From positions 662,336-726,335 of the forward strand of contig CANLWN010000003.1 in NCBI GenBank assembly GCA_947494825.1: a stretch of DNA of 64,000 nucleotides. Reading direction: 5' to 3'. Both the position numbers and the translations under genes were made by a program. Position 1 is the first letter of the stretch, and every line of letters starts with the position of its first letter. Below the pieces are notes generated by a model. That model did no database searches. It worked only from the letters and a program-made list of their open reading frames with translations, and had not been told where the DNA came from. The stretch comes from an uncultured Flavobacteriaceae bacterium. Its GTDB lineage: Bacteria; Bacteroidota; Bacteroidia; Flavobacteriales; Flavobacteriaceae. Positions 16,537-25,561 of this stretch are shown here, piece by piece.

Positions 16537-17319
16537 ATGGCAAGAACATCACGTTGGAATCATAAAAACACCAAGAACGGTGTTTGGGAAATAGAGCTAT
16601 CCTCATGGAAATACTTTCATGATTATATAACACAGGAAATGTTAGACTATTCCCACTATATCTGGAGAGGGCAAAGAGATTCAGAATGGAGACTTGAAAC
16701 AAGCCTAGATAGAGAGTTAAAACGTAAAAGAAAAGATAAAAGGAATACTCTCGCTAAAGAGCATTTAGAAAACTTCAAGTATGCAGTTAGAGGAAGGAGA
16801 GGTAAAAACCCTCAAGAGTTACAAGATGAGAATGATTGGTGGGCGCTTGGACAGCATACTGGATTATCTACACCACTTCTTGATTGGACCGAATCACCCT
16901 TTGTGGCATTATATTTTGCAATGGAAAAATCAACTAAAACTTCTAAGGGCAAAAGAGCTGTGTATGCCTTAGGAAATAGTCGTGTTGCCAATAGTAAAAT
17001 TACCAAATCATGGACGTCTTCCGAAAGACCTCCTATTTTAGAAAGAATAAAACCTTTGCAAGATGAAAATGATAGACTAGTCAGCCAGTCTGGACTTTTT
17101 ACCCGGACACCATTAGGCGTGACGGTTGAAGATTGGGTAGACCAAAACCGTAAAGGTGCAACGTCAGGGGCATTAATAAAATTGATAGTCCCAGAAAAAG
17201 GACGTCTCGATTGTCTTAGAACACTTAATAAAATGAATATTAATCATTTAACATTGTTTCCTGACCTTTATGGTTCGAGTGGTCATTGTAACAAACAACT
17301 TGAAATCGACAAATATTGA
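16537..17319 (+). CDS. FRG-domain protein
   Basis: The 260-residue cytoplasmic protein shows the FRG-domain hallmarks. YIWRGQRDSEWRLETSLDRE near residues 41-60 gives the Phe/Tyr-x-x-Arg-Gly motif. WWALGQHTGLSTPLLDWTES follows near residues 104-123, and then PFVALYFAM. FRG domains are widespread in mobile and defence-associated genes, but their biochemical role is unclear. GCTAGGCAAA (16516-16525) and TTTACCTAAC (17322-17331) bracket it and are inverse complements at 8 of 10 positions, making it the last cassette of the array. Confidence 0.85.
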   Translation: MARTSRWNHKNTKNGVWEIELSSWKYFHDYITQEMLDYSHYIWRGQRDSEWRLETSLDRELKRKRKDKRNTLAKEHLENFKYAVRGRRGKNPQELQDENDWWALGQHTGLSTPLLDWTESPFVALYFAMEKSTKTSKGKRAVYALGNSRVANSKITKSWTSSERPPILERIKPLQDENDRLVSQSGLFTRTPLGVTVEDWVDQNRKGATSGALIKLIVPEKGRLDCLRTLNKMNINHLTLFPDLYGSSGHCNKQLEIDKY

Positions 17320-17321
17320 AC

Positions 17322-17377
17322 TTTACCTAACAAAACCTAAACTACATTAAAACACAGCTTGGCCTAGACCGTTTCAA
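17322..17377 (+). repeat. attC-like site at the right end of the array
   Basis: TTTACCTAACAAAACCTAAA (17322-17341) opens and AGCTTGGCCTAGACCGTTTC closes, with box GTTTCAA at 17371-17377. It is shorter than the others. Eleven bases later a GC-richer minus-strand chromosomal gene ends, so this is the array boundary. Confidence 0.6.
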
Positions 17378-17388
17378 TCTTTTATCCC

Positions 17389-18591
17389 CTACTCCACCAC
17401 CACCGGCTGCGTCCAGGCCCGTTGGTATTCGTTCTCGTCAAAAACATTGGGGTTGCTTTGGTCCGAAATCACCTTGGTGCGGACAAACAGATAGCTGTCG
17501 GTTAGCTCAAAGGTGGCCTTGGTGCCCGCTACGCGCTCTACGATCTTCGACTGCTTTGTGGCCCGCTCCAGGCCGATCAACTGGATCTCATAGCTGACGC
17601 CCGGTTCGGCATCCACTTCGATGGTAAGGGTGCTGTCCTTGTGTTCCAGTTTCTTTAGCACCACCCCGGTAGAGGCATAGAAGTGGCCCTGTTCCATGGC
17701 GTCAATGATCCCGGCCGCACTGAGGCTATCGGCCTGCACCATGACCCAGCCCCGGCCCGGATTGCCGTTCTCCTTGTTGTATCTATGGTAGTGGTGGCTG
17801 TCGTCCGCGGCAACACCATATAATAGGGGTTTCCCTTGCTCCAGGTAGGACGCGTTGATCAAATCCCACATCGCCTCCGTGCCCAAGTGGGTGGCATCGC
17901 CTTCGTTATTCACCAGCGGGTGACCGTTATAGACCTCAAAAAAGCGCACGCCCCGGATCTGGGTAAAGTCGGCCGCGGTGATGGCATAGCCGTAATTGGG
18001 ATGGTTAATATGCGGCAAGATGGGGACCCCGGTGCTTTTGCGCTGTTCCAAAATGGCGTCAATGTTGTTTTGGATGACCTCCACCACACTGGCCCCGGGC
18101 TGGGGAGCTATCTTTTCCTGGATGTTGGCGGCGTTGATATGTATGGGCTTGTCCTGGTAGGCGGTGGTAATTTCCTCGGAGGGCAGGATCAGAAAGCGGC
18201 CCGCTTCCTCGAACAGGGGGCGGTATTCCTCTAGGGTCTTTAATTTTACCTGGGTGTTACCCGCACTATCGCTTCGATGCTGCACCCAATCTTCCCCATA
18301 GGTGTTAAGGTAGTCCTTAAACCCTTTTTGTATATGGGTACGTTTGGAAAGGGTGATCCATTGTTCCCCCTCGTTCAGGGTATTGTGGTCCGACAGTACC
18401 GTAAACTGATAGCCCCGGGCCTTGTACCATGCCATAATGACCTCCGGGAATTCATTGCCATCGCTCCAGTAGGAGTGCGCGTGCAGATTGCCCTTATACC
18501 ATGCCTTGGTCGGTTCCGGACCGGAGGTGCAGGAAAAGGCCACCAAACTTAGGGTGATCAGGAAGTATGTGCCACTGTTTTTTGTCTTCAT
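17389..18591 (-). CDS. PHP-domain metal-dependent phosphoesterase-like lipoprotein
   Basis: The start at 18591 (MKTKNSGTYFLITLSLVAFSC) gives a lipoprotein signal; the 24 codons upstream have no signal character. The PHP core begins at once: NLHAHSYWSDG (His37, His39, Asp44) and FTVLSDHNTL (Asp68, His69). These are the metal ligands of the polymerase/histidinol-phosphatase fold, and more His residues follow at LPHINHPNYG and DDSHHYHRY. It is likely an exported phosphoesterase; the substrate is unknown. The C-terminal 90 residues look like a beta-sandwich. Confidence 0.85.
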   Translation of the reverse strand: MKTKNSGTYFLITLSLVAFSCTSGPEPTKAWYKGNLHAHSYWSDGNEFPEVIMAWYKARGYQFTVLSDHNTLNEGEQWITLSKRTHIQKGFKDYLNTYGEDWVQHRSDSAGNTQVKLKTLEEYRPLFEEAGRFLILPSEEITTAYQDKPIHINAANIQEKIAPQPGASVVEVIQNNIDAILEQRKSTGVPILPHINHPNYGYAITAADFTQIRGVRFFEVYNGHPLVNNEGDATHLGTEAMWDLINASYLEQGKPLLYGVAADDSHHYHRYNKENGNPGRGWVMVQADSLSAAGIIDAMEQGHFYASTGVVLKKLEHKDSTLTIEVDAEPGVSYEIQLIGLERATKQSKIVERVAGTKATFELTDSYLFVRTKVISDQSNPNVFDENEYQRAWTQPVVVE

Positions 18592-18646
18592 TGCTTTGTT
18601 TTGTCGGGTGTTTTTGCGCCCTAAATTTACGTTAATCCTTCCTCTT

Positions 18647-18895
18647 TCTACCCTTCCACCCACGACGCTCGTTTCACTCTACAGGAAGCACTTTCGTTGC
18701 ATACGTTTTTCAACCCCTCCGACCCCGACGCTCGCTTTGCTCGGTCTGGGCCACCTCCCCTTAACTAAGGGGAGGAGCTTTTGTGTTGTCTCATTTAGGG
18801 TGTTTTACGTTATAAAAGGGAGCAGTATTTAAGCTCCCCTACTTGGCAAGGAGGGGAATGAATCACGCCTCTGGCGTGAGAAAGGGGAGGTTTTT
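18647..18895. repeat. 249-base direct repeat, copy 1
   Basis: Nearly identical to 25562-25810 (I see only a two-base difference, at CAC/CCT near position 15). It contains nested hairpins such as CTCCCCTTAACTAAGGGGAG. It lies between the PHP gene and the VCBS gene in a 351-base stretch (18592-18942) with no gene. The last bases, 18905-18940, are 7-base-period degenerate repeats. Confidence 0.9.
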
Positions 18896-18942
18896 TTGTT
18901 TTCATTTTTTGCATGTTCATTGCTAATTGTTTATTGTCTTCA

Positions 18943-21900
18943 CTACTTTATGATGACCTTCCTCTTTATCATCGATCCATCCCCGAGCTCCATGACCAGA
19001 AAATAGACGCCCGCTTGTTTCCCCGAAAGATCAAGTTCATAAGTGTGGTCATCCTTTCTAAGGGCAGGTGGAACCAATACCCGGCCCGTTGTATCGAACA
19101 GTTGAAAACTTGTCCTGGTCCCTACAAAACGTGAGGAGCGGAGGGTGAGGAGACCATCCGTGGGGTTGGGAACCACCCTAATCATTCCACCGGACCAGGG
19201 GAGCGCTACGGCCAGTTTCCCCTCACAGGCCACACTGGAAAGGACCTCTACGATGTCCCCCTTGTTTACTGCCACGGAAAATTTCTTGGTATCGTACTGC
19301 CCGATGATCCTATCGTTGACCTTTACCGTATAGGGCGCCGTGCCCGAAGCGATCTCCACGGATACTTTGTTGGGGCTACTGCTCCCCGTGCCCAGCGAGG
19401 TCTTGCCGGCCAGTACGGGGGCCGCTGCCACCATAAGCTCAAAACATTGTTGGTAAGCGGAGCCTTTGACGGCGATGCATACGGGATAGGGGCCCGGGGG
19501 CAGGTCCGTTACCTTGAGTTCCTTTGTAAAATCATGGGTCTTGTCCTTTACCGTGGCGGTATATTCAAGTTCCTGTGCGGTGCTGATTTGGATCGCGCCG
19601 TTGTCCCTGCCCTTGCAGGTCTCGCCCACGGCCCAAAGCTTAAAATTGTCGCCCGCCAGTGCGTCCTCGGCACGGACCACCCTTACTTTGAAGGTATGGA
19701 CCGCCATACCCCCGTACTTGTCCCTTGCCGTAATGGTAATGACGGCAACGCCCGTGCCCTCTTCCGTAAGGAGCAAGCTTCCTTGCCCGGAAAGGCTTGC
19801 TGTTACCACACCGGCATTGGCAGAGGCGACGGTGACCGTAAGCTCATGCCCGTCGGGATCCGTAAAAAGACCGTCCAGATCTAGGGTATGGATTCCAAAA
19901 CCCTCATTAAACTCCTGGTCGGGAATTTCCCTGCTTACTATGGGGGAACGGTTTCCTTCCGTAACTACGGCCACAGCAAAGACATCTGTTGCAACACCGC
20001 CATGGCCGTCGTCGGCCGTTAGGGTGATGTCGGTGATACCGGGACCCGTTTCGGTCAGCTGCAGTTGGCTGCCGTCCTCGGATACGGCCACGCTGACCAC
20101 CGCCTCCTTGTCCGGGACCGCACTGAAACGAAGGGCATGGCCGTCCCCATCGGCAAACACCCCGCCCAGCTCAAGGTTATGGGTCTTAAAACCCCCGTCC
20201 ATCAGTTGGTCCGGGATGCCGGCCACTATGGTCGGCAGCCGGTTGTTCATATACCAGGCAATCCTGTTGTCCGCAGTTGAGGCCGAGAGCACATCCAGGT
20301 CCCCGTCCCCATCCAGATCGCCCGTCTGGACCGAACGGGCACCGTCCGCATCGGTGGAGATCATTAATTGTTCCCCAAAGTTGCCGGCCCCATCGTTCTC
20401 GTACCACGCAATCTTGTCGTCATTGGCAGAGGCCGAGATTACATCCAGATCCCCGTCGCCGTCCAGATCTCCGGCATACACGCAAGAGGCACCGTCCGCC
20501 TCGGTGGAAATGATTCGTTGCTCCCCAAAACTGCCCTGGCCGTCGTTTTCGTACCAGGCAATCTTGTTGTCGTTGAACGAGGCCGAGAGCACATCCAGGT
20601 CCCCGTCCCCATCCAGATCGCCCGTATGGACCGATTGGGCACCGTCCGCATCGGTGGAGATCATTAATTGTTCCCCAAAGTTGCCAGCCCCATCGTTCTC
20701 GTACCAGGCGATCTTGTCGTCATCGGCAGAGGCCGAGATCACGTCCAGGTCGCCGTCCCCGTCCAGATCACCGGCGTGTACGCAAGAAGCACCGTCCACC
20801 TCGTTGGAGACCATTAATTGCTCCCCAAAACTCCCATCCGTGTTGTTCCGGTACCAGGCGATCTTGTTGTCGTTGAACGAGGCCGAGAGCACGTCCAAAT
20901 GCCCATCGCAGTCCAGATCGGCCGTATGGACCGAACGGGCGCCGTCTATTTCAGTGGAAATGATCCGTTGTGCCCCAAAATGGCCCTGGCCGTCGTTTTC
21001 GTACCAGGCAATTGTGTTATCATCGAACGAGGCAGAGAGCACGTCCAGGTCCCCGTCCTTGTCCAAATCCGCTGTATGTATGGAAGTGGCACCATCCGCC
21101 TCGGTGGAAATGATCCCCTGTTCCCCAAAATTGCCAGCCCCGTCGTTTTCGTACCAAGCGATCTTGTCATCATTGAAGGAGGCAGAGAGTATATCCAGGT
21201 CGCCATCCTTGTCCAAATCCGCTGTATGTACGGAAGTGGCACCATCCGCCTCGGTACCGATTCTTGTTCCTTTAAAGCTGAGCTCATGGTCTATCACGGC
21301 CGTCTTGGCACGGAAGGTCCAGGTGTATACATGCGGTCGTAATCCCTGCATAATGGCTACGTTTACCCGTTCCCCCGCCTTAAAGGGTTGTTCCGGATGG
21401 AAATTGACCGTGCTGCCCGAGACTCTAAAACTGCCTTCCGCCGGGCCGCTCTCTTCCCCGCTTACCCGAAAGCTTTCCGAGTTGATCGTGCCCGGATCGG
21501 GGGGAAAGCTGAAATGCACCTCGATATCGGCATTTTCCGGGATATCCGTACTGTTGGGCAGGGGCGAGACCGAAACGATGCCCAATCTTCTTTCCAGGGT
21601 ATTGTTATACACGGAGATCTTGCCATCGGGGGACGAGACCGAAAGTATATCGGGGTCCCCGTCTCTGTCCATATCCGAGGCACGGACCGATAGCGCACCG
21701 GCCACAATGTTGGAAACGATCTGTTGTTCCCCAAAACTCCCGGCCCCCTCGTTCCGGTACCAGGCGATCGTATTGTCCCAGGACGAAGCGGAGAGCACAT
21801 CGGGCCTGCCATCGCTGTCCATATCCGCCGTATAGACCGATCGAGGCCCTTTCGGCATGGTGCTGATCAGTTGTTGGCCGCCGAAATTCCCCCCGCCAAG

Positions 21901-24684
21901 GTTACGGTACCAGGCGACCTTGTTATCCAGAAAGGAGGCCGAGAGCACGTCGGGCCTGCCGTCCCGGTCCAGGTCGGCCACAGCAACCGATAGGGCGCCG
22001 TCCGCCGCCGTGGAGATGCTCCTCAGATTATTCTGCGGTTCCCCAAAATTGCCCTCCCCCAGGTTTTCGTACCAGGCAATGGTGTCATCGTCCCAGGAGG
22101 CCGAGAGCACGTCCTGGTCCCCGTCGCCGTCCAGATCGGCCGTATAGACCGCCCGGGCGCCCAGTGCGGCCGTGGAGATGATCCTTTGTCCCCCAAATTT
22201 GCCCTGCCCGTCGTTTGGGTACCAGGCGATCTTCTTGTCACGATAGGAGGCCGAAAGTACGTCCAGGTCCCCGTCACCGTCCAGGTCGGCCATATGGACC
22301 GATTCGGGATGGTCCACCCGGCTGCTGATGATCCTTCCGTTCCCAAAACTTCCGTCCGTGCCGTTCCGGTACCAGGCGATCTTGCCCGCTCCTGAAGGCA
22401 ACTTCACCTCGGCGGAGACGATATCCGGGTATCTGTCACCGTCCAGGTCTCCCGTATATATGTCCCGTATAGATATCCCGTGGATAACGTCCGAGAACAC
22501 GGTCCGTTGTTCCCCAAAATTCCCTGTGCCGTCATTGGGGTACCAGGAAATCTTATTGTCCAGATAGGAGGCCGAGAGCACGTCCTGGTGCCCATCATCA
22601 TCCAGATCGGCCGTATGGATCAAAGTGAAATTGTCGGTCGGGGCACTGATGACGTTCCTGTCCAGACTTTCCATATTCATATTATAGTAGGCACTAATTT
22701 TATCATCCCGGTAGGAAGCGGAGAGCACGTCCAGGTCCCCGTCATCGTCCAGATCCGCTGTATGGACGGATCGGGCGCCCCTTGCAGCAGTGCTGATCGT
22801 TCTTTGATTGTTGGACAGGTCGCCGACAAAATCCCCATCACCAAGATTTTTGTACCAGGCGATCTTGTTATCCCCGGCCGAGGCCGAGAGTACGTCCAGA
22901 TCCCCATCGCCGTCAAGGTCCGCCGTATGGACAGATCGGGCATAAATGGCCGTGGCACTGATTATATGTAGTACAAATACACGTGAACTAGTTACTTCCC
23001 TGTTTTCGTACCAGACGATCTTGTTATCCCTGACGGAGGCCGAGAGCAAGTCCATATCCCCATCCCCGTCCAGATCGGCCGCATGGACCGAGCTGGCACC
23101 GCTTGCTATGGTACTTATCGTTTGCTGCCCACCAAAGTTTCCTTCCCCATCGTTCTTGTACCAGGCGATCTTGTTGTCATTGTAGGAGGCCGAGAGCACG
23201 TCCAGGTCCCCATCCCTGTCCAGATCGGCAGCATGTACCGATCGCGCGCCATCTGCCTGGGTAGAGATAAGATGGTTCTGGAATCTCCCCTCGCCCAAGT
23301 TCTCGTACCAGGCAATCTTATCGTCCGCGGCCGAGGCCGAGAGCACGTCCATGTCCCCATCGCGGTCCAGGTCGGCCGCATACACCGATTGGGCTGTCTT
23401 TGCATCTGCATTGATCAGCTGCTGGTTGGTCTCTCGATCACCAAAATTGCCCCTGCCAAGGTTCTCGTACCAGGCGATCTTGTGGTCATAGGCCGAGGCC
23501 GAGAGCACGTCCAGGTCCCCGTCATTATCCAGATCGGCCGCATATACCGATTGTGCGCCAGCTGCCTCGGTAGAGATAAGATGATTACGGAATTTTCTCC
23601 CGCCCAGGTTCTCCGACCAGGCGATCTTGTTGTCACTTTCCGAGGCGGAGAGGATGTCCATATCCCCATCCCCGTCCAGATCTGCTGCATGGACAGAAGT
23701 GGCCCAAGAAGCATGGTGATTTACCACGACCGGAGCCGTATATTCGATCCTGTCCTCCTCCCTGGGAAAAACAGCATTTATCGCGTCGGCATAGGGTTTG
23801 GTCTTGGTATGGCTGTACCGGCCCGCATTTTCGTAGAGCCAATAAAAGCCCCCGCCGAGCCTACTATCGCAGTCGTTCTTCCAAACGGCCATTTTGGCCT
23901 TTACTTTTCTTGGATCTGTCCATGGAATTTTAGGTTTGGTATACGAAAGGCCGGGGTACACCGGGATTCCAAAATCCCATTTGGAGTCACAGGGATTGTT
24001 TACCGCTCCTCCGTCATAGCACTGCAGGTAGTTCCGATCTATATTGCCCGGATAAGCTGAATTTACCTCATTGACCAGATCCTTCCAATAGCCTGCTCTT
24101 GTATAGGGAACAATGCTGTTCCTATACCCAAGACTGGCCAACATCTTGGTAAGTGCCGCTGTAGAGGACAGGTGGTAAGAACTTTCATCGTCATTGTTGA
24201 ATGCCTCGATGCCCGGGATGGCCTCCTTTAGGGCCGCAAAGTTCTTGTAGAATACACTTTCCTCACCAAAGGCCTCTTCACCGCCTTCCTCGTATACCTC
24301 CCTGATGATCCCCCCGGGCACGATCATAAATTCGAGCCGGGAAACGGTGGTGGGCGCGGTCTTGAGCTGTGCAACTCCTCTTGCAAATTTCCGGGCCAAA
24401 AGATTAGTCCCTCCTACGTAGGCCCCGTTACTTGCCAGCAGGACACTTCCACCCCCGTGCCAACCGGTGCCCGCTACAAGGTCTCCGTTTTTTTCAATAT
24501 TAAGACCGACAATAACAAGGGTGGAAAAGCCGGAGGAGCGCAGGTCGTCTATAACGGTTTGCTCCCTGAGCCATAGGGATTCGGCCTGTACGTATATCAT
24601 GGCATCCTGGCCTGCAAGCCGGAACATTATGGTCAACAAGACGAGCAGGAAGCTGAGGTGTTTGAGCAGTTTTTTTGTCTTCAT
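18943..24684 (-). CDS. Giant secreted VCBS/FG-GAP repeat protein with T9SS sorting domain
   Basis: The start at 24684 (MKTKKLLKHLSFLLVLLTIM) gives a signal peptide and a 1,913-residue product. Residues of about 25-320 form a TIM-barrel-like domain with AFNNDDESSY, reminiscent of GH18-type folds. Fourteen repeats follow (about 330-1030) of the type ADLDGDGDLDVLSASxxDNK, calcium-binding DxDxDG blades of a VCBS/FG-GAP propeller. Then come an Ig-like domain (about 1031-1131), seven more propeller repeats (about 1145-1485), two cadherin-like DGHG modules, an SprB-like segment and a C-terminal type IX sorting domain (VVPNPTDG.. to KRKVIIK). It is probably exported and attached to the surface, with adhesion or glycan-binding roles. 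Confidence 0.9.
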   Translation of the reverse strand: MKTKKLLKHLSFLLVLLTIMFRLAGQDAMIYVQAESLWLREQTVIDDLRSSGFSTLVIVGLNIEKNGDLVAGTGWHGGGSVLLASNGAYVGGTNLLARKFARGVAQLKTAPTTVSRLEFMIVPGGIIREVYEEGGEEAFGEESVFYKNFAALKEAIPGIEAFNNDDESSYHLSSTAALTKMLASLGYRNSIVPYTRAGYWKDLVNEVNSAYPGNIDRNYLQCYDGGAVNNPCDSKWDFGIPVYPGLSYTKPKIPWTDPRKVKAKMAVWKNDCDSRLGGGFYWLYENAGRYSHTKTKPYADAINAVFPREEDRIEYTAPVVVNHHASWATSVHAADLDGDGDMDILSASESDNKIAWSENLGGRKFRNHLISTEAAGAQSVYAADLDNDGDLDVLSASAYDHKIAWYENLGRGNFGDRETNQQLINADAKTAQSVYAADLDRDGDMDVLSASAADDKIAWYENLGEGRFQNHLISTQADGARSVHAADLDRDGDLDVLSASYNDNKIAWYKNDGEGNFGGQQTISTIASGASSVHAADLDGDGDMDLLSASVRDNKIVWYENREVTSSRVFVLHIISATAIYARSVHTADLDGDGDLDVLSASAGDNKIAWYKNLGDGDFVGDLSNNQRTISTAARGARSVHTADLDDDGDLDVLSASYRDDKISAYYNMNMESLDRNVISAPTDNFTLIHTADLDDDGHQDVLSASYLDNKISWYPNDGTGNFGEQRTVFSDVIHGISIRDIYTGDLDGDRYPDIVSAEVKLPSGAGKIAWYRNGTDGSFGNGRIISSRVDHPESVHMADLDGDGDLDVLSASYRDKKIAWYPNDGQGKFGGQRIISTAALGARAVYTADLDGDGDQDVLSASWDDDTIAWYENLGEGNFGEPQNNLRSISTAADGALSVAVADLDRDGRPDVLSASFLDNKVAWYRNLGGGNFGGQQLISTMPKGPRSVYTADMDSDGRPDVLSASSWDNTIAWYRNEGAGSFGEQQIVSNIVAGALSVRASDMDRDGDPDILSVSSPDGKISVYNNTLERRLGIVSVSPLPNSTDIPENADIEVHFSFPPDPGTINSESFRVSGEESGPAEGSFRVSGSTVNFHPEQPFKAGERVNVAIMQGLRPHVYTWTFRAKTAVIDHELSFKGTRIGTEADGATSVHTADLDKDGDLDILSASFNDDKIAWYENDGAGNFGEQGIISTEADGATSIHTADLDKDGDLDVLSASFDDNTIAWYENDGQGHFGAQRIISTEIDGARSVHTADLDCDGHLDVLSASFNDNKIAWYRNNTDGSFGEQLMVSNEVDGASCVHAGDLDGDGDLDVISASADDDKIAWYENDGAGNFGEQLMISTDADGAQSVHTGDLDGDGDLDVLSASFNDNKIAWYENDGQGSFGEQRIISTEADGASCVYAGDLDGDGDLDVISASANDDKIAWYENDGAGNFGEQLMISTDADGARSVQTGDLDGDGDLDVLSASTADNRIAWYMNNRLPTIVAGIPDQLMDGGFKTHNLELGGVFADGDGHALRFSAVPDKEAVVSVAVSEDGSQLQLTETGPGITDITLTADDGHGGVATDVFAVAVVTEGNRSPIVSREIPDQEFNEGFGIHTLDLDGLFTDPDGHELTVTVASANAGVVTASLSGQGSLLLTEEGTGVAVITITARDKYGGMAVHTFKVRVVRAEDALAGDNFKLWAVGETCKGRDNGAIQISTAQELEYTATVKDKTHDFTKELKVTDLPPGPYPVCIAVKGSAYQQCFELMVAAAPVLAGKTSLGTGSSSPNKVSVEIASGTAPYTVKVNDRIIGQYDTKKFSVAVNKGDIVEVLSSVACEGKLAVALPWSGGMIRVVPNPTDGLLTLRSSRFVGTRTSFQLFDTTGRVLVPPALRKDDHTYELDLSGKQAGVYFLVMELGDGSMIKRKVIIK

Positions 24685-24834
24685 GGCTTTGAATTTTCCG
24701 TTTGTTTTAGTTTTTTGCCCAAAGCCGTGGGAACGGCAAAAACCCCTGCGTTCCCTAGGGGAAAAATACAAGGGTCCAAAGGCGGTCCGTAATCTACGGT
24801 CTTGCTTTGGGAGGGCAGGCCTGGAGCCTTATTT

Positions 24835-25371
24835 CTAATCCAGACCCGCAGTGATTTCCTCCAGTTCCGCTATGCTGATCGTATCGTCATAGACCCCGGC
24901 CCCTACCTGGTAGGGGAGGCCGGCTACCGAGATGATATAACTGATCTTGCGGGAGGGGTTGCTTTCCCCGGGCCTGGGCCGCCTATAGGCCACCCAGCCC
25001 CCGCCCCATTGTGCAGCTTTTAGGCATAGGGCACGTCCGTAGGGTGTCCCCTTGTCATCGATACGTTGGGAGACCTTGGCCTGCTGCAGTTCCGGAAAAG
25101 CGGGAATGGCCAGGATGCTATCGGCATCACAGTCCAGCACAAACACGTAGGTGTCCTTCCAGCTAAATTCCGAATTGCTGTCGCGAAGGATTGCCAGGCC
25201 CTTTTCCCCTTGTGCTTCCAAGAGTGCGGCGGCCTTGAGCACCTTGGCGACCACCTCCGAGGGTGTTGCCCGCTGCTGCTGCTTTTCCTTGTCCCTGTTA
25301 CAGGCCGTCCGAAGGACCACTGCCAGGAGCAGCAGTCCCATGCCGGCAACGCCTATGTTTTTATAACTCAT
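24835..25371 (-). CDS. Cache-domain lipoprotein
   Basis: The 178-residue product has a signal with Cys24 in a TAC context (MSYKNIGVAGMGLLLLAVVL..). It then has an sCache_2-like core: YVFVLDCDADSILAIPAFPE, a DDKGTPYGRALCLKAA helix, GGGWVAYRRPRPG and KISYIISVAGLPYQVGAGVY. These Cache domains normally bind small ligands outside chemoreceptors or kinases. Here no signalling domain is attached, so it could be a free periplasmic binding module. It is immediately upstream of the giant VCBS gene on the same strand and may be co-expressed. Confidence 0.8.
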   Translation of the reverse strand: MSYKNIGVAGMGLLLLAVVLRTACNRDKEKQQQRATPSEVVAKVLKAAALLEAQGEKGLAILRDSNSEFSWKDTYVFVLDCDADSILAIPAFPELQQAKVSQRIDDKGTPYGRALCLKAAQWGGGWVAYRRPRPGESNPSRKISYIISVAGLPYQVGAGVYDDTISIAELEEITAGLD

Positions 25372-25561
25372 TCACACATAAATTTTTCTCCTGGCCCACC
25401 CATTTGTGCACCTTGTCCAACCAGCTGTGGAGCGCAAGGCGCTCGTCTTCGATAAGGGGCTCCGCAAAAAGTTTGGGGATCGGTATTTTCATTGTGTTTA
25501 GATCCATGTACACTCCCTGTACTTCGCGGTTTGGTAAAACCCTAGGTGGGGAGTTGGTTTT

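Noticed and set aside
2282..17377. An integron integrase within the window
   Set aside because: I looked through both strands for a tyrosine recombinase (R..HxxR..Y pattern) and found none, so the array is reported as integrase-less here.
19514..21835. A 773-codon open frame on the plus strand
   Set aside because: It lies antisense to the VCBS repeats. Its repeats merely mirror the DxDxDG codons in another frame, with Ser/Pro-biased composition and no signal.
20230..23700. Regularly spaced repeats that could suggest a CRISPR array
   Set aside because: The period of about 150 bases corresponds to protein repeats in an open frame, spacers are conserved, and no cas gene is near.
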